Origin: Parelaphostrongylus tenuis
Taxonomy: Eukaryota; Nematoda; Chromadorea; Rhabditida; Metastrongylidae
DNA: 64,000 bases
Direction of reading: 5' to 3'
Assembly: GCA_019055375.1 (NCBI GenBank)
Contig: JAHQIW010005386.1
Span: 310,001-374,000, forward strand
This document shows, piece by piece, positions 23,306 through 34,865 of this stretch. The notes below the pieces were generated by a model that did no database searches, had not been told where the DNA came from, and saw only the letters and a program-made list of their open reading frames with translations. Position 1 is the stretch's first letter. Each line of letters opens with the position of its first letter. The position numbers and the translations under genes were made by a program.

Positions 23306-25837
23306 ATGACGATCTGTACCTACAACGCAAGAACCCTTGCTCACTAATCCGCTGTAGAAGATCTATTGAATCAAGCAAGAAGAATAAGGTACGACGTCAT
23401 TGGCCTGGCTGAGACGAGAAGGCGCCATCCTTATCACCCTGTTTATGACACCGAAGAAGAACTGTTTCTTGGAACATGCAATAGCAGAGGTGTCGGAGGC
23501 GTTGGCGTCCTCGTCAAATCGAATTTGACCTTGAACATTGATTCGTTTCAACAACTAACAACCCGTATCGAACGATTACGGTTGAAACGATGTGGTTCTA
23601 TGCCGGCTTTGACCGTCTTCGTTGCTTACGCACCAACATCAAGCTATGACGAAGACGAAGCCGAAGCGTTTTATAAGGACCTTGAAAAATTCTTCAGAGA
23701 AAATCATACATTCTTCAAGGTCATTGTCGGAGATCTTAACGCAAAAACTGGACCTAGAAGAACGTCTGAAGAACGTCACACTGGGACCCACGGACTAGAA
23801 TGGAATGAACAGGGTGAGAGGCTGTCTGATTATATCATGACGACCCAAACCATCCATGGTGACTCGCAATTCCAAAAGCACTTTTCTCAGCGATGGACGT
23901 GGGAGTCTCCCAATGGAGAGTACCATAACGAAATAGATCACATCGTCGTAAATCGAAAGTTTTGCCTGATCGATGTCGCTGTTGTTCCTAATTTCTTCAC
24001 GAGATCAAACCATCGCCTCTTTCGCGCAACGTTTCGTTTTTCGAGGAGAGGAGAGAAAGCCGCTAAATTCAAACAGCGAAGTCCTAGAACTACCATAAAC
24101 TGGGAAGTATTCAAATCATTAGTCTGCTCTTGGGAAGATACCGTTGTCGACAACATCGACGAAAAATACGATCGACTCTTTGAACATCTTCACGTTAGCG
24201 CTATGGAAGCCGAGAGTCCTAAGGTCACGAAGAAACGCTTGTCTCCGCAGACACTCGAGCTGATACGTCAACGTGGAATCGCACGAGCTGCAGGCAACCG
24301 AAACCTTACGTCCGAACTTGCGAAACGCTGCAGAGAAGCGATAAAAGAAGAACTCAAAGAGAGAAGAGCAGCAGTTATGGCACAAGGTGCAGAAGATGGA
24401 AAGAGCATTCGTAAAGTCCACCGAGGCTTCGCCAACTACAAGATCAAGATGATTGCAATCCGAAACCCTGACGGGGCACTTACAGCTTCGAGAAGGGCTA
24501 TGGAGAAAATCATCCACCAGTACTACTCGAATCTCTTCGCTAGCCATGTCCTCTTACCGTCATATAAATTGAAAGAGGACGAATATGTCGTTCCCGGTGA
24601 AGAACAGAAAAACACCCGGTCTAGACAGGATTAGACCAGAACACCTGAAGAACCTGCCGCCAGTTCTCATTAACACCCTGGTTCGGCTCTTCACTCGCTA
24701 CCTGTCAGAATGCAAGGTCCCTATTCAATGGAAAACCAGCAAGACCGTACTGTTGTCCAAAAAGGGAGACCATTAGGACATAGGCAATCATCGCCCAATC
24801 TGCTTGCTGTCCGTTGTCTATAAACTCTTTACTCGAGTCATCCTAAACAGGATTGACAGATCACTGGGCGAAGGACAGTCATGCGAACAAGCAGGATTCC
24901 GAAAAGGATTTAAAACCATAGACCACATCCACACGATTACAAGACTCATTGAAGTTTCACGAGAGTACAAACAACCACTTTGTCTCACTTTTATCGATCT
25001 GAAGAAAGCCTTTGATTCAGTGGAAACAGAAGCAGTTATAGAGGCTCTGGATAACCAGGGCGCCCGTACTCGGTACATATTGATCCTTCGTGAGCTTTAT
25101 AAAGATTTCACGACCAAAATATCTCCATTCTACAACAATATCACCATTGACGTAAGAAGAGGGGTTTGATAAGGCGATACAATTTCGCCAAAACTATTCA
25201 CTGCCACCCTACAAACGTCATGCGAACATTAGAATGGGACGAAATGGGAGTAAAAATTGACGGTCTACAATTGAACCATCTTCGCTTTGCTGACGACATC
25301 GTTCTCATAACACCAAACATCAGTCAAGCGGAACGAATGTTGACCGATTTCGATAACGCCTGTGGAAAGATTGGTCTCTAACTGAATCTAACAAAAACAA
25401 TGTTCATGAGGAACGGATGGGTTTCGAATGCCCCATTCACGCTCAACGGAACTAAAATCTCCAATTGCTCCTGTTTCATCTATCTAGGTCGTGAAATCAC
25501 ATTAATGAACGACCTAGCTCCAGAGTTGAGCAGGAGGAAATGAGCGGCTTGGGGAACGTTTAAGAGCATCGAAGACGTAGTGAAGAGGACAAAGAACATC
25601 CGACTCCGTGCCCACCTTTTCGACTCGACAATTATCCCTGCCCTAACGTATGCAGCAGAAACCTGGTCACTGCGTAAGCAGGATGAAAGATCACTTGGCG
25701 TTATCGAACGCGCTGTCGAAAGATCGATGCTAGGAGTTTCCCTCATCTCGCAAATGAGAGAAAGGATCCAAAGTTCCACCTACGTCAACGATCGCAAATT
25801 AGAGATGCCGTTCTACACGCCAGGATATCGAAAATAA
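23306..25837 (+). pseudogene. RTE endonuclease-reverse transcriptase, broken
   Basis: Endonuclease (23306-24045): ICTYNARTL, GLAETRR, GGVGVLV, VAYAPTS, GDLNAKTG, NEIDHIVVN and SNHRL, where the usual catalytic SDH is SNH. The reverse transcriptase follows: KTPGLDRIRPEHL, QAGFRKG, CLTFIDLKKAFDS, LRFADDIVL (catalytic ADD), then YLGREI and TYAAETW near the end. Breaks: an in-frame TAA at 23345, a frameshift near 24590, a stop near 24774, tandem TGA-TAA near 25168 (CGA CAA in an expected frame), a frameshift near 25200, a stop near 25381 and another near 25541. It cannot make a working protein. Confidence 0.9.
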
Positions 25838-26125
25838 GGTGAACCGGACACGTGATGCGCTTGAACGACAACTGATGGACGAGAGCTATTACCAACTGGA
25901 TTTATCGGGACAGCAAGCGCTCTACAAGGAAGACCACCAACCCGATGGTCCGATTTCTTTACGAAAAAACTAGAAGAAAGATATGATGCTCAGTGAATCC
26001 CTAGAGCGAGCAGGACCCACTGGGCTACTCTTGCACGCGATAGGGAAAAATGGATGTGTTGCTGGTACCCGCTCGAGTCACTCGACGATCAACGGCACGA
26101 CAGGTGATACAGGTGATATAAATTA

Positions 26126-26828
26126 GTATGGACAGCCGGAGATATTTCTCCCGTTAAGATCAAAAGAGAGCTCCTGAAAATGCTTATCTTGCTTGTGGAT
26201 TTCGTTTCCTAGGACTTAATCTGAAAATCAAATTGTCCACGCGCGCAGTAAAAAACAGCCATAGTTGCTCTGCTTTAGTAATTTTGATGATCCGAATTGA
26301 GATCATTAGCGAAGCAAGTATGATGTAGCTTTCCGTCTCATTGTCACATCAGTAAAAAAAATAACGTTTTTCAAGGGCATCGCTCAAAAGTTTCGATAAA
26401 GTCTTAGCCTTGTCACTCTAGATTCTTTGCATCGATGATAAGGCCGCTATAGGATAGAGAAGTTCTGTTCGTGAAATTGCTGCGCAGTCCACATAGGGTC
26501 GTTGTGTACAAAAGTGATACCCTCACTGTTGGACGCCTCCATGGCACCTATCATAGGAACAAAATCAAGAGCCGATGATTGCTGATAACATTCATGAGAT
26601 TATCAATCTAAATTCTTTCTATTTTGACTGCAACTTGCAGTGGTATGATGTTATAGTCTTTATGAGATTGAAACATGAGCGACAGAAAGGCAAGACGGGG
26701 GCTTTGGTGTTTCAGTGGGTAACTGTAAGCCTTTGAAGGGTAAATTACCGATTTAGGCCACTTGAAATTTGAGTTTTGCTTGTATTTTAGGAGTCTTGTG
26801 GTCATATTTACCACCTTATCCTGCAATG
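26126..26828. other. No gene recognised
   Basis: AT-rich sequence after the RTE 3' end, with no supported frame or repeat. Confidence 0.4.
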
Positions 26829-27115
26829 AGAGTGCATGTGGCACAGTGGCTAGAGGTGCCTACGTCGCACACAGGGTCGATGGTTCGATCTCGTGTTCAT
26901 GGCTCACCAAGCCGTTCATCCTTCCGGAGTCTGTAAATTGGTACCACACTGGTCGCAGACTCTCTGGGAGGATAAACACAACTGATTCGTAACAGCTGCA
27001 GGCCATCGCGAGTTAGTGTAATGGTCATATATGCATTCAGTCACCTCAAACGAAGTTAAAATTGAAGACGGATGCATGGCACATCCCTTAGGGATCGATC
27101 GACGCCGAAGCTTTA
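26829..27115 (+). mobile_element. tRNA-derived SINE (family A)
   Basis: Head: A-box TGGCACAGTGGCTAGAGG, B-box GATGGTTCGATCTC and TCATGGCTCACCAAGCC. Body: GTAAATTGGTACCA, TCTGGGAGGATAA, GGCCATCGCGAGT, ATATGCATTCAGTCACCTC and the end GACGCCGAAGCTTTATC. This is the clearest full-length plan for the family: about 70 bp of tRNA-like head and about 210 bp of body. Confidence 0.9.
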
Positions 27116-28736
27116 TCCCTTTCTCCTTTGATGAAGGAATAATAATTTCTAAATAGAAGTAAAGCTCTGTAAATTTAGAAGGGCCATTTCAATTTGATGA
27201 AAACGTGTCATAGCAACATCTTGAGCCTTATGAAATTGTAATCAGCTTATGATTCTGCTAATGTTTGTAGTACCAAGACCTATGTGAAATTTTGATTGTC
27301 AGCATAGATGTTCTCCGTTCAAAATGAATCTTGGTGAGAATAATTCAAATAATTACTTTGTACACGCGTCAGTCAGATTGAGGAAGGTGGACATAGGACG
27401 GCATTTAAATGAGGGAAAGATGAACTGTAAAATCGTGAAAAGGGACAATCAACTAAGAGTATGATTAGGTTTGGATTCTGTTATGGTTATAAAGTTGTAG
27501 TTCCCTTGTTTTGTATGCTATACAAGAAGTGGTACCTTCATCGGCATGATCATTTCAGAGAAACAGCTACGAGTTTTCATTCTATTTTGACATCCTGGGT
27601 TAGGATGTTGATTTCATCAGAGATTCTGCTCAGATCATTGAGCAGGCGCGTATAGCGGAAGTGTTAGATCATGTCTCGTCGGTTCTCTACAATCTTGCGT
27701 CCTCAATGTGAGTTTACGTTTTGGTTGCCATTCGAGCTGAATCACCTTCAATGGAGCACTGCAGAACTATCTGAGTAGTGGCTGAGTCATTGTAGCAGAG
27801 GTGTAGTGTCATATCATTACTAACATCAACTGAGACTTCCACAGTCTACAATAACCTCTATAGTTGTCTGTGAAAAATTCTGTATTAGTCAACACCCGAT
27901 CCTATGTCGCAAGAGAAATATGCAAGAGTTCCCATTGACATGATCATTCAATCTAAAAAACAAGCAATTGCTCTCTGTGATAGTCGGTAATGATATTGAC
28001 TATGCAGGATAGATTCCCCGGAGAAGAAATCACTATAGGCCGGTATTTAGAATAACAACCTTTGTGTACCTAAGAGCATTGCCGAGTGAAGTTCATCATT
28101 CGGCGATGCAATATCGAATAGGATTCGACTCCAACGATAACGAGACGAAGACCCACAGCGAGGACGATCAAATGTGGACAGTCGGCTTGACAGTATGAGG
28201 GTCATATGCTTTATTTAGAGTTCTTTTTGAAGCGGCAAAAAAAACATCAAATCTACTCACAGAAATCACACGCCACATGTGATACGCACATAGCGGTCGA
28301 TATGTAGCCCCTCACTCACTCTAGGCAACAAGAAATGTGCGTGGATTGCGAAACCTAAGTTTCTTTTTACTGATAAAGCGCACTAAGGAGTCCTCAACAA
28401 CCAAGATTGTTATCAAAATTGTTGAGATTTGAACTATCGAATAACTGTAAATGTCTAGGCGAAAAGCGCTGCCCCTCAAGTGTAGAATAGAATTTTATTA
28501 CTACTATTACAGTAAACTAAGAAAACTTTTCAAAATGAACCGCGAAGTTAAAATTGACGAGATTTAGGCTTTTGATTATCAAAGCTCTAAAATAGCAGAA
28601 AACGCACTGTTGCCAAAGGGTTGAGAATAGGTGCGGATAACGGAGAAGCATCAATACGAGAAATTTTGAGACTAGCTAGCCTTAAAATATGTAACGTTAA
28701 GACCAAGCAGTTCATTGGACTCAAATGTTATTACCA
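27116..28736. other. No gene recognised
   Basis: Only short frames with no recognisable domain or repeat. Confidence 0.45.
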
Positions 28737-28987
28737 GTTTCAACTAAAACTTCACTCACTGTGTCGCTGTCCTTTACAGATCCTGTTACAGAACGTTCTA
28801 GAATGGACGCCTTTTTAAGCGTTTTAGGACTAGATGACTGCCGTGTTCTCGTCATAAGCTTTGGCTTTTCGGTGTCTTTATTTAGATTATTGTTATTGTA
28901 GAAAGTAGCCTTCGAATCTCTTCGTTCATGATTCATCATTGAAATTTCAAAGAAAAACTCATCACTATCATCCCACTGGCTTGACAT
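28737..28987 (-). CDS. Candidate first exon, hydrophilic serine/lysine-rich protein
   Basis: An ATG at 28987 opens an 83-codon frame starting MSSQWDDSDEFFFEI and rich in S, K, N and T. It ends at a good donor, ACTG/gtaataac (28737/28736), in phase 1. An in-frame TGA lies upstream of the ATG. No family is recognised. The nearest downstream acceptor, near 28592, leads quickly to a stop, so the gene model is incomplete. It could be a chance frame, but the composition is unlike the surrounding AT-rich shadows. Confidence 0.25.
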
Positions 28988-29525
28988 CTTTAGCCTTGTG
29001 CAAAGGTAAGTTGTTCAGACGGTATGATTATGCAGCATAAATCAAGATCTTTTCGTGCCTTTTTTTCCATCAATACGAGGGATTATGTCTTCAGAAAAAG
29101 ACCTTATCTGAAGAACGGATTCCAAAAGGCTATTTTCAGTTGAATTATGCCAAAACAATTGCAAAACAATGACATGTTCGTCAAAACTCACATTGCGCAT
29201 GCAATACAATGTTATTATGTGGATAATTCGGAGGAACTTCTTACTATTACCATAGTTTGAGAGCAGAAACTTCTTAGAGCTGTAGAGGAATTTCTTTTTA
29301 TTATCTTACGCACAATAACTTCTTAACTACCTCTTAATACTCAACTATGAACACTATTTATGCTGCAATCTGGAAACAACGCGGATGCTTCCTCCAAAAC
29401 GCCAAATTTATGAAAGGGCAACCACATACATACGAAAATATCATATTTATCATGAGCATTTCCATGTAATTTTTTTTGCATCTGATCATAATCCAATTAT
29501 AACTATCTCCTGTTTCTTGTCGATA
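28988..29525. other. No gene recognised
   Basis: AT-rich sequence between the candidate exon and the telomere-like array. Confidence 0.4.
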
Positions 29526-29845
29526 ACCTAAGTCTAAGCCTAAGCCTAAATCTAAGCACTAGCCTAAGTCAAAGTCTAAGTCCATGCCTGGGCCTAAGCC
29601 GAAGTCTAAGTCTAAGCCTGAGCCCGAACCTAAGCACAAACCTATGCTCAAGTCTGAGCTTAAGTCTAAATCTAATTCTACATTCAAGCCCGGGTCTAAG
29701 CTTAAACCTATGTCTAAGCCTGGGTTTGAGCCTAAGCATGGAATTAAGCTCAAGCCTAGGCCGTAGCCTAACCCATGTTTGAGCCCAATGCCTAGGCCTG
29801 AGCCTAGCTCAAGCCTAAGGCCTACACCCAAGCCTAGGCCTAAAC
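29526..29845 (+). repeat. Degenerate interstitial telomere-like array (GCCTAA)n
   Basis: About 320 bp of 6-bp units AAGCCT/AAGTCT, a permutation of GCCTAA, the complement of the nematode telomere repeat TTAGGC. The perfect stretch is short (near 29536-29549); the rest has point changes such as C to T, and G variants. The period of six makes two long repetitive frames (K/P/S-rich on plus, G/L-rich on minus) that are not genes. Confidence 0.85.
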
Positions 29846-32379
29846 CAGAAAACTCTCGTGAAAACGAAAGATTGAACAGTAGTTGCAAAACGTTATCTTT
29901 CCTCTATTCAGAAGAACGTACCAAGAAGAGCTCTTCACAAAGCAAACTTAGTATGGAAATTGGTATTTCCCTTCGACAACAATGTGGTTCAATCGTTGCA
30001 ACTTGAATAGATCTCCGGAAGATGGACGTTTTCTTTACCACATAACCCTTTATAAATTCTCCTGTTATATTCCATCATTCATTGGTGATCATGTGCCCTT
30101 ATAACCTCAAATCATCGGATAAAGTCCTATTTCCATAGAAGCATTTGATGATACAAGTCCTCTGCGCGCGACGCACGGTCTGGAGCGAAAACGTTACATG
30201 TGCTTGTCAATGGATCAATCATGACTTAGCATGTTACTATAACAAATGATTCACCTGAGTAATTGCTACTTTCTTTCTTGTTTACGCTGAATCATGTGCA
30301 TATCGTCAAATATTCAATATTTCAATTGTAGATTATTAAAAAGGTCAGGCGATGAGTCAATGCGTCGGTTAGCGAGATGGGCCGGCGAGTGGATAGTTTT
30401 TTGGCTTGCAACTGGCATGTCGAACGGTTTCCAGACAAAGGGCAGACAAAAAACTCTCGAGCAACGGACAAAGTGCATGCCTCCGATGACACCTTATTCG
30501 CTTCAAACTAGCAGCCTACATTCAAACCCATTGCTTACCTTCTTATATAATCTGAGCTGTTCACTCATCTTAGTAAACCTCTCTTTTCCGTTTGAAAGTA
30601 AGTATGATCTCAAAATCACCCCAATAACACACTTACGCATCTCAGGTCGCTGTCGACCTTCTTAAAGTTACCGTCTTCACTGCTCAAGTATCTTTCCAGC
30701 CATCATACCTCATCTCCAAAATGTCATTTACTCTCCAAACACAGGTCAGTTACCTATTCTTATGCTCTTGGTCTCTAGTTCGATCCTCATTAATGTCTCT
30801 TCGAAGTTGCCAGCATCCGGTCTCAATAGTTGCCTTCTTAATTTATCTCGTGCGCTCACTTCTACATTGATAATCGAAGACTAAAATCGTGTTAAGCCTC
30901 CACAGTGAGTAGTCCAAATAAGTCTCTACGGCTATACCACTCCATTTTTTGAACACTATGCTAGCTTTAATCGCATCGACATATTGCCACTCATCCAAAT
31001 AACTGTAACTTACCCCATTTCCCATTAGGTCGCATCCAATGACTTCTCACTGATCATTTTGTGTCGTGGTGACTCGGCGTTACTCCCATTTTAGGTTGCA
31101 GATTCTGCGTTATCCGACATTTCACCCACATAGCGCATAAGGCCACTAGCTCTTCCCAGATTAGCCTTTATCCTCAGAACTCATTGTTGCTTATCACGTC
31201 TTACGCATGTAATCTCATAAAACTGTTCCTCGGACTTCACATGTATCCGAGGGGTCGATCCTCATCATGCTCCTCGTCCCTAATCAAGTTCTATTCTTCA
31301 GCACTTATGTTAGATTGCCTCTAACATTCAAGCTGTCAACTACGTATTTGTCCTTCCTCAATTAAGACTCTGTTCCTCAGAATTCAGTTTTGTCGCTAAC
31401 CCTCCAGTAATTGATCGTATATTATTCGTCTAACTCGTAGGCACATTCATCAATATCGTTAGTTGTTGTCGTAATGTTATAATGTTATATACAAAGCTCA
31501 TTTACCCAACTTTGAGGCTATTTGATCTAGGGAAAAAGAGCTAAAACCCGTGTGGCGAAAATTACAAAACGAGCAAACACCAAGCCACTTCAGTTACACA
31601 TTTTAGTCCATAGCTTTGTCATTTAATCACCTTTCTTGTAGATCTCTGACTGCTGTTCCACTGAACCATCTTGCAGTAATAACATTCGCTATATCCATGA
31701 TGTTATAGCTCTATTGTGGTCACTACGATGTATCGTTATGCAAATATCGAGATTGCATACGTAAATGGTTCAATTACTCAGTTTCAAATTGCACACTAAA
31801 ATTCTATCAGCCGAGTGGCATCAATCACGCAACCAAACAGTGAGTCCTCCATCCAACTGATCGAACAATTCATCTTTCTTCAATTACACTTTTTCATTTG
31901 TTAAGATAGTAGCTAACGACTTTCTCCGAAGGCGCAAATATTCGGATGATCAACATTAACACACCTTCTCCCTCTCGACAAACGAAGAAATCACAGCAGA
32001 TTGATCCGGCTTTTTCTACATGAGGCCGTGGTAGTATTTATGCTAAATTCAATACTAAGCGCATGACCTTTGGCCTTAGCGGTCCTATTTCAAACAATCT
32101 CCCATCGCTCTTGGATCAAAAAATTAGCATCAGATTTTCTTACACGCTTGTCATCGCAAAAACAATACCAATCTCACCACTTGCATTTGATTTGTTCTTG
32201 CATTCATATAGCACAAAGATTTTCGAACATTTTGCGCTGCCTCCGTTGCTGCTTGAAAATTTCGTCTTTTCTGAAAATCTCGTTAAATAGCAGTACTTTT
32301 GTCCAGCACTTCCGAGGTGTTAAATTTAGTATTTATTGTACACTAGCAATGCAGTACAATACAGTGAAGCATAATTACA
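29846..32379. other. 2.5 kb without a recognised gene
   Basis: A 123-residue plus frame (30294-30665) and a 60-residue minus frame (30843-31025) were not recognised. From 30.6 to 31.5 kb the plus strand is pyrimidine-biased. It may be old mobile-element sequence. Confidence 0.4.
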
Positions 32380-33260
32380 GCGCAAAGAGTACAGAAATCG
32401 TGGTGGCTTACGTTTCGGCGAGGTTCGCCATCTTCAGAGCCTGGAAAGCTTAAATAGATTCGCAAATCATTCAGTCAAAAGCCCCCATAACCTTAGCAGA
32501 AAGCGTAAAAACGAAATTTCGAATTGCATAGTAAAAATATCATTACATTAACACATTCACCGCTTAGATGTTTTAGGTTTTTTAATTATTCATTGAAGAC
32601 CTGCCACTTAGAGTCAGTGCGTAAGTGAGACCGTGCCTGGCTCAAGCCGGGAAGATTAACCTGAGGTATGGTGCGAGGTCACGCGTTATTACGAGGCATT
32701 CTCCTATGCAGTCCATTTTTGGGTCTTTACTATGTATCCAAAAAGCCTCCAAAGCCTTTCGCGCAGATGTTTTTGATTCCTGTGCAAGAACCGTGAATCT
32801 AACGTCAAAATCTGCCCCTTAATGCTTGTGTTCCTTATGCGTGCCCAGTGAGGTTTTTGGGTCGGGTTACGTTTACCAGCTAGGTGCTCGTTTACACGGA
32901 TGCAGAGTAGTCTACACGTTTCGCCGATATATTCATACCCGCATGAGATCAGGTAACTTGTACCTGATCTCGTACAATCACCGTCTCTGCCGCTTGGGCA
33001 AACTTTGCAATCTTTCATTTCGCACAGGCGGTCATACAGTCGGTTTGCGGACTAATTGGCGCTTTAGTGCACTCGATGGTATCTCGACTACTGCTACCGA
33101 TTATCAAGCCTGCTCTTTTTTAGCAGATCTCACTAAGTGCACTTACTTCGCTAGAGATAAAGGGCTGGATGAATGGAACTTTGTCCTCGCCGGGCCTTCC
33201 GCTTGTGGGTGCCGGAATTTCTTCTATCCGAACCTGAGGAGCTCCTAATGTGTTGTAGTT
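32380..33260 (-). pseudogene. Penelope-like retroelement relic (GIY-YIG endonuclease)
   Basis: The minus-strand frame at 33018-32704 has a cysteine-rich DCKVCPSGRDGDC followed by SYLISCGYEYIGETCR and IRVNEHLAGK: the Penelope-type linker plus the GIY-YIG nuclease core (Y...YIG, R and EH). Upstream, 33240-33020 gives more of the C-terminal region in shifted frames, including FISSEVSALS. The reverse transcriptase is not seen, so this is a 5'-truncated, frameshifted copy. Downstream on the same strand lies a hammerhead-like motif, as expected in Penelope-like terminal repeats. Confidence 0.75.
32405..32441 (-). ncRNA. Hammerhead-like motif in Penelope-like 3' end
   Basis: Minus strand: helix I GGCU/AGCC, CUGAAGA core, one extra U, helix II GGCGA/UCGCC (5 bp, ACC loop), GAAA, the self-complementary ACGU as helix III, A17. 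Predicted cleavage is between 32409 and 32408. It lies about 270 bp 3' of the GIY-YIG frame. The extra U before helix II departs from the consensus. Confidence 0.65.
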
Positions 33261-33269
33261 TTATTTCCG

Positions 33270-33500
33270 TGTTTTTCACAGTGCATTGTTTATGCATCAG
33301 TCCACTGTTTTCCATGGTTTCATCCGCTTCGTCACCGATCCTCTCGTTCCCACTGTTTTCCACAGAGTAATCGAGCAGAATTCCCTAATCTTTATCTTCA
33401 GACATAACAAGACCTTTAATTCAAACTATTTGTTTGAGCATGATCATTTTCACAACTTTCACTATCAATAGATTCATGATGAATTGGCCCTTCCTGCGCA
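33270..33500 (+). repeat. Dispersed repeat shared with 14330-14700
   Basis: See 14330-14700: RHNKTFNSNYLF-like reading and the GGCCCTTCCT word. It sits just beside the Penelope-like relic, so it may belong to that element or to one next to it. Confidence 0.45.
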
Positions 33501-34674
33501 AAACTTCTTGTATATGTGGAGTAACTCACCCATCGAAAAAGAGTGGGCGGATCAGGATTTATTTGGTTTACTGGTGCGATTGATCAATAAAACTTTGAAG
33601 GAAAAGCTTTGGTCAGCGAGAAATCTTTCGATGAGAAACAAAATTTTTTTGCTCTCTCAGCGAAAGAAAGAGGCTTTTTTGAAGATAAATTAGACCGTTC
33701 ACTCGTTTTGGTTTAGGCTATCAAATGATCACTCAATCGTCAAAACAAGCGCAAAATAAGCTTTTTACAAGGGGTCGAAGCGGCGCTTGGCTAACGGATA
33801 TGTACCAATAAACATGGCATGCTCTTAATTCTATGTAGGTTCCAACTCGTAAAGTACATTAGTAATCGAAAATATTCAAAGTTGTGAATAAACTGGCATC
33901 ATAGTGTGGAAATACCAGTTTCTACAGGCATTAATTTTTTTCTATTTTTCATTCACTATGGCGACCTTTGTGTAATACATGGAATGACAGCATATCAAAA
34001 CCGCGAAAATTCTTATATGTCAATTACCAGATAAAACTAAAAGGTTTTTCTGAAAAAGTTTATATCATAATAGTACTTTTTGGTTCTTTAGAATCTATTT
34101 TAGCAATATGACGATGTAATTAATTTTTTGACGACCTACTCATATGTGGCAATAAATAAAGTTGAATAGCTGTAGACACAAGTATCAGAGATAAATGATT
34201 GAAACATGTGTAAACATAAACAAGAGAACATGAAGAAGCTCAATAACAATTTGAAAAATATGACTTTTTTCATAAGTAAATGGCTTCCTTCTAAAAAATG
34301 TGGGTTTTAGAGGAAGCATTACAGTGTTCATACTCCCGATAACCTCATTAAAGCTTCTTTGGTTATATTCTATTCTTTGATGACGATGAATCCTTGTAGT
34401 GACAATAAAAACTAGATTGCTGAAAATCTGCACCACTCTTGTTACTCGAGCATTCCCCTCCAACCGGTTGACCGCTCCGCATGCCATCCGTAGAATCAAC
34501 GTGGACCTAAATGGATGGGATTTTTTCTGAATCCCATAGCTGCCATTTCATTGACTTTTTCTACTTGAGGCCGTAGTAGTATATTGCCGGATTTTAGAAA
34601 ATCTTGAGCAAATGTATTATCTTGTAAGAAAATCAACAAATAAATCCATCATCAAACAAATAAATCCATCCTTT
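33501..34674. other. No gene recognised
   Basis: Short frames only. A small tandem of CAAATAAATCCATC occurs at about 34636-34672 just before the duplicated segment. Confidence 0.4.
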
Positions 34675-34865
34675 AAAATGGTGTGAGAAAGTCTCTTCTA
34701 AAAATTTTCTGGAGCTGAAGCCCTAATTATTATAGTTATGGCAAATTATCAAGAGCGATCGAAAATAAGCAGCACGGTGACGAATGTGCTAGAATAGTTT
34801 TAGTGACGTTCAGTTCTTTTTTTTTAGCTAAACCCTAGAGCACTCGAGTCAACCTATCATTGCAG

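Larger units (their letters stand above)
22285..26125 (+). mobile_element. RTE-type non-LTR retrotransposon, near full length, inactive
   Basis: The 5' leader (about 22285-22640) is interrupted by a 488-bp palindrome. An endonuclease plus reverse transcriptase reading region follows, then a 3' end closing in GTGATACAGGTGATATA. The order EN-RT without an RNase H domain, and the short repeat-like tail, fit the RTE clade. A second 3' end is at 14733-14957. The 5' boundary is approximate. Confidence 0.85.

Noticed and set aside
29559..30006. Long repetitive frames (K/P/S-rich on plus, G/L-rich on minus)
   Set aside because: They are translations of the 6-bp telomere-like repeat, open in several frames because of the period of six.
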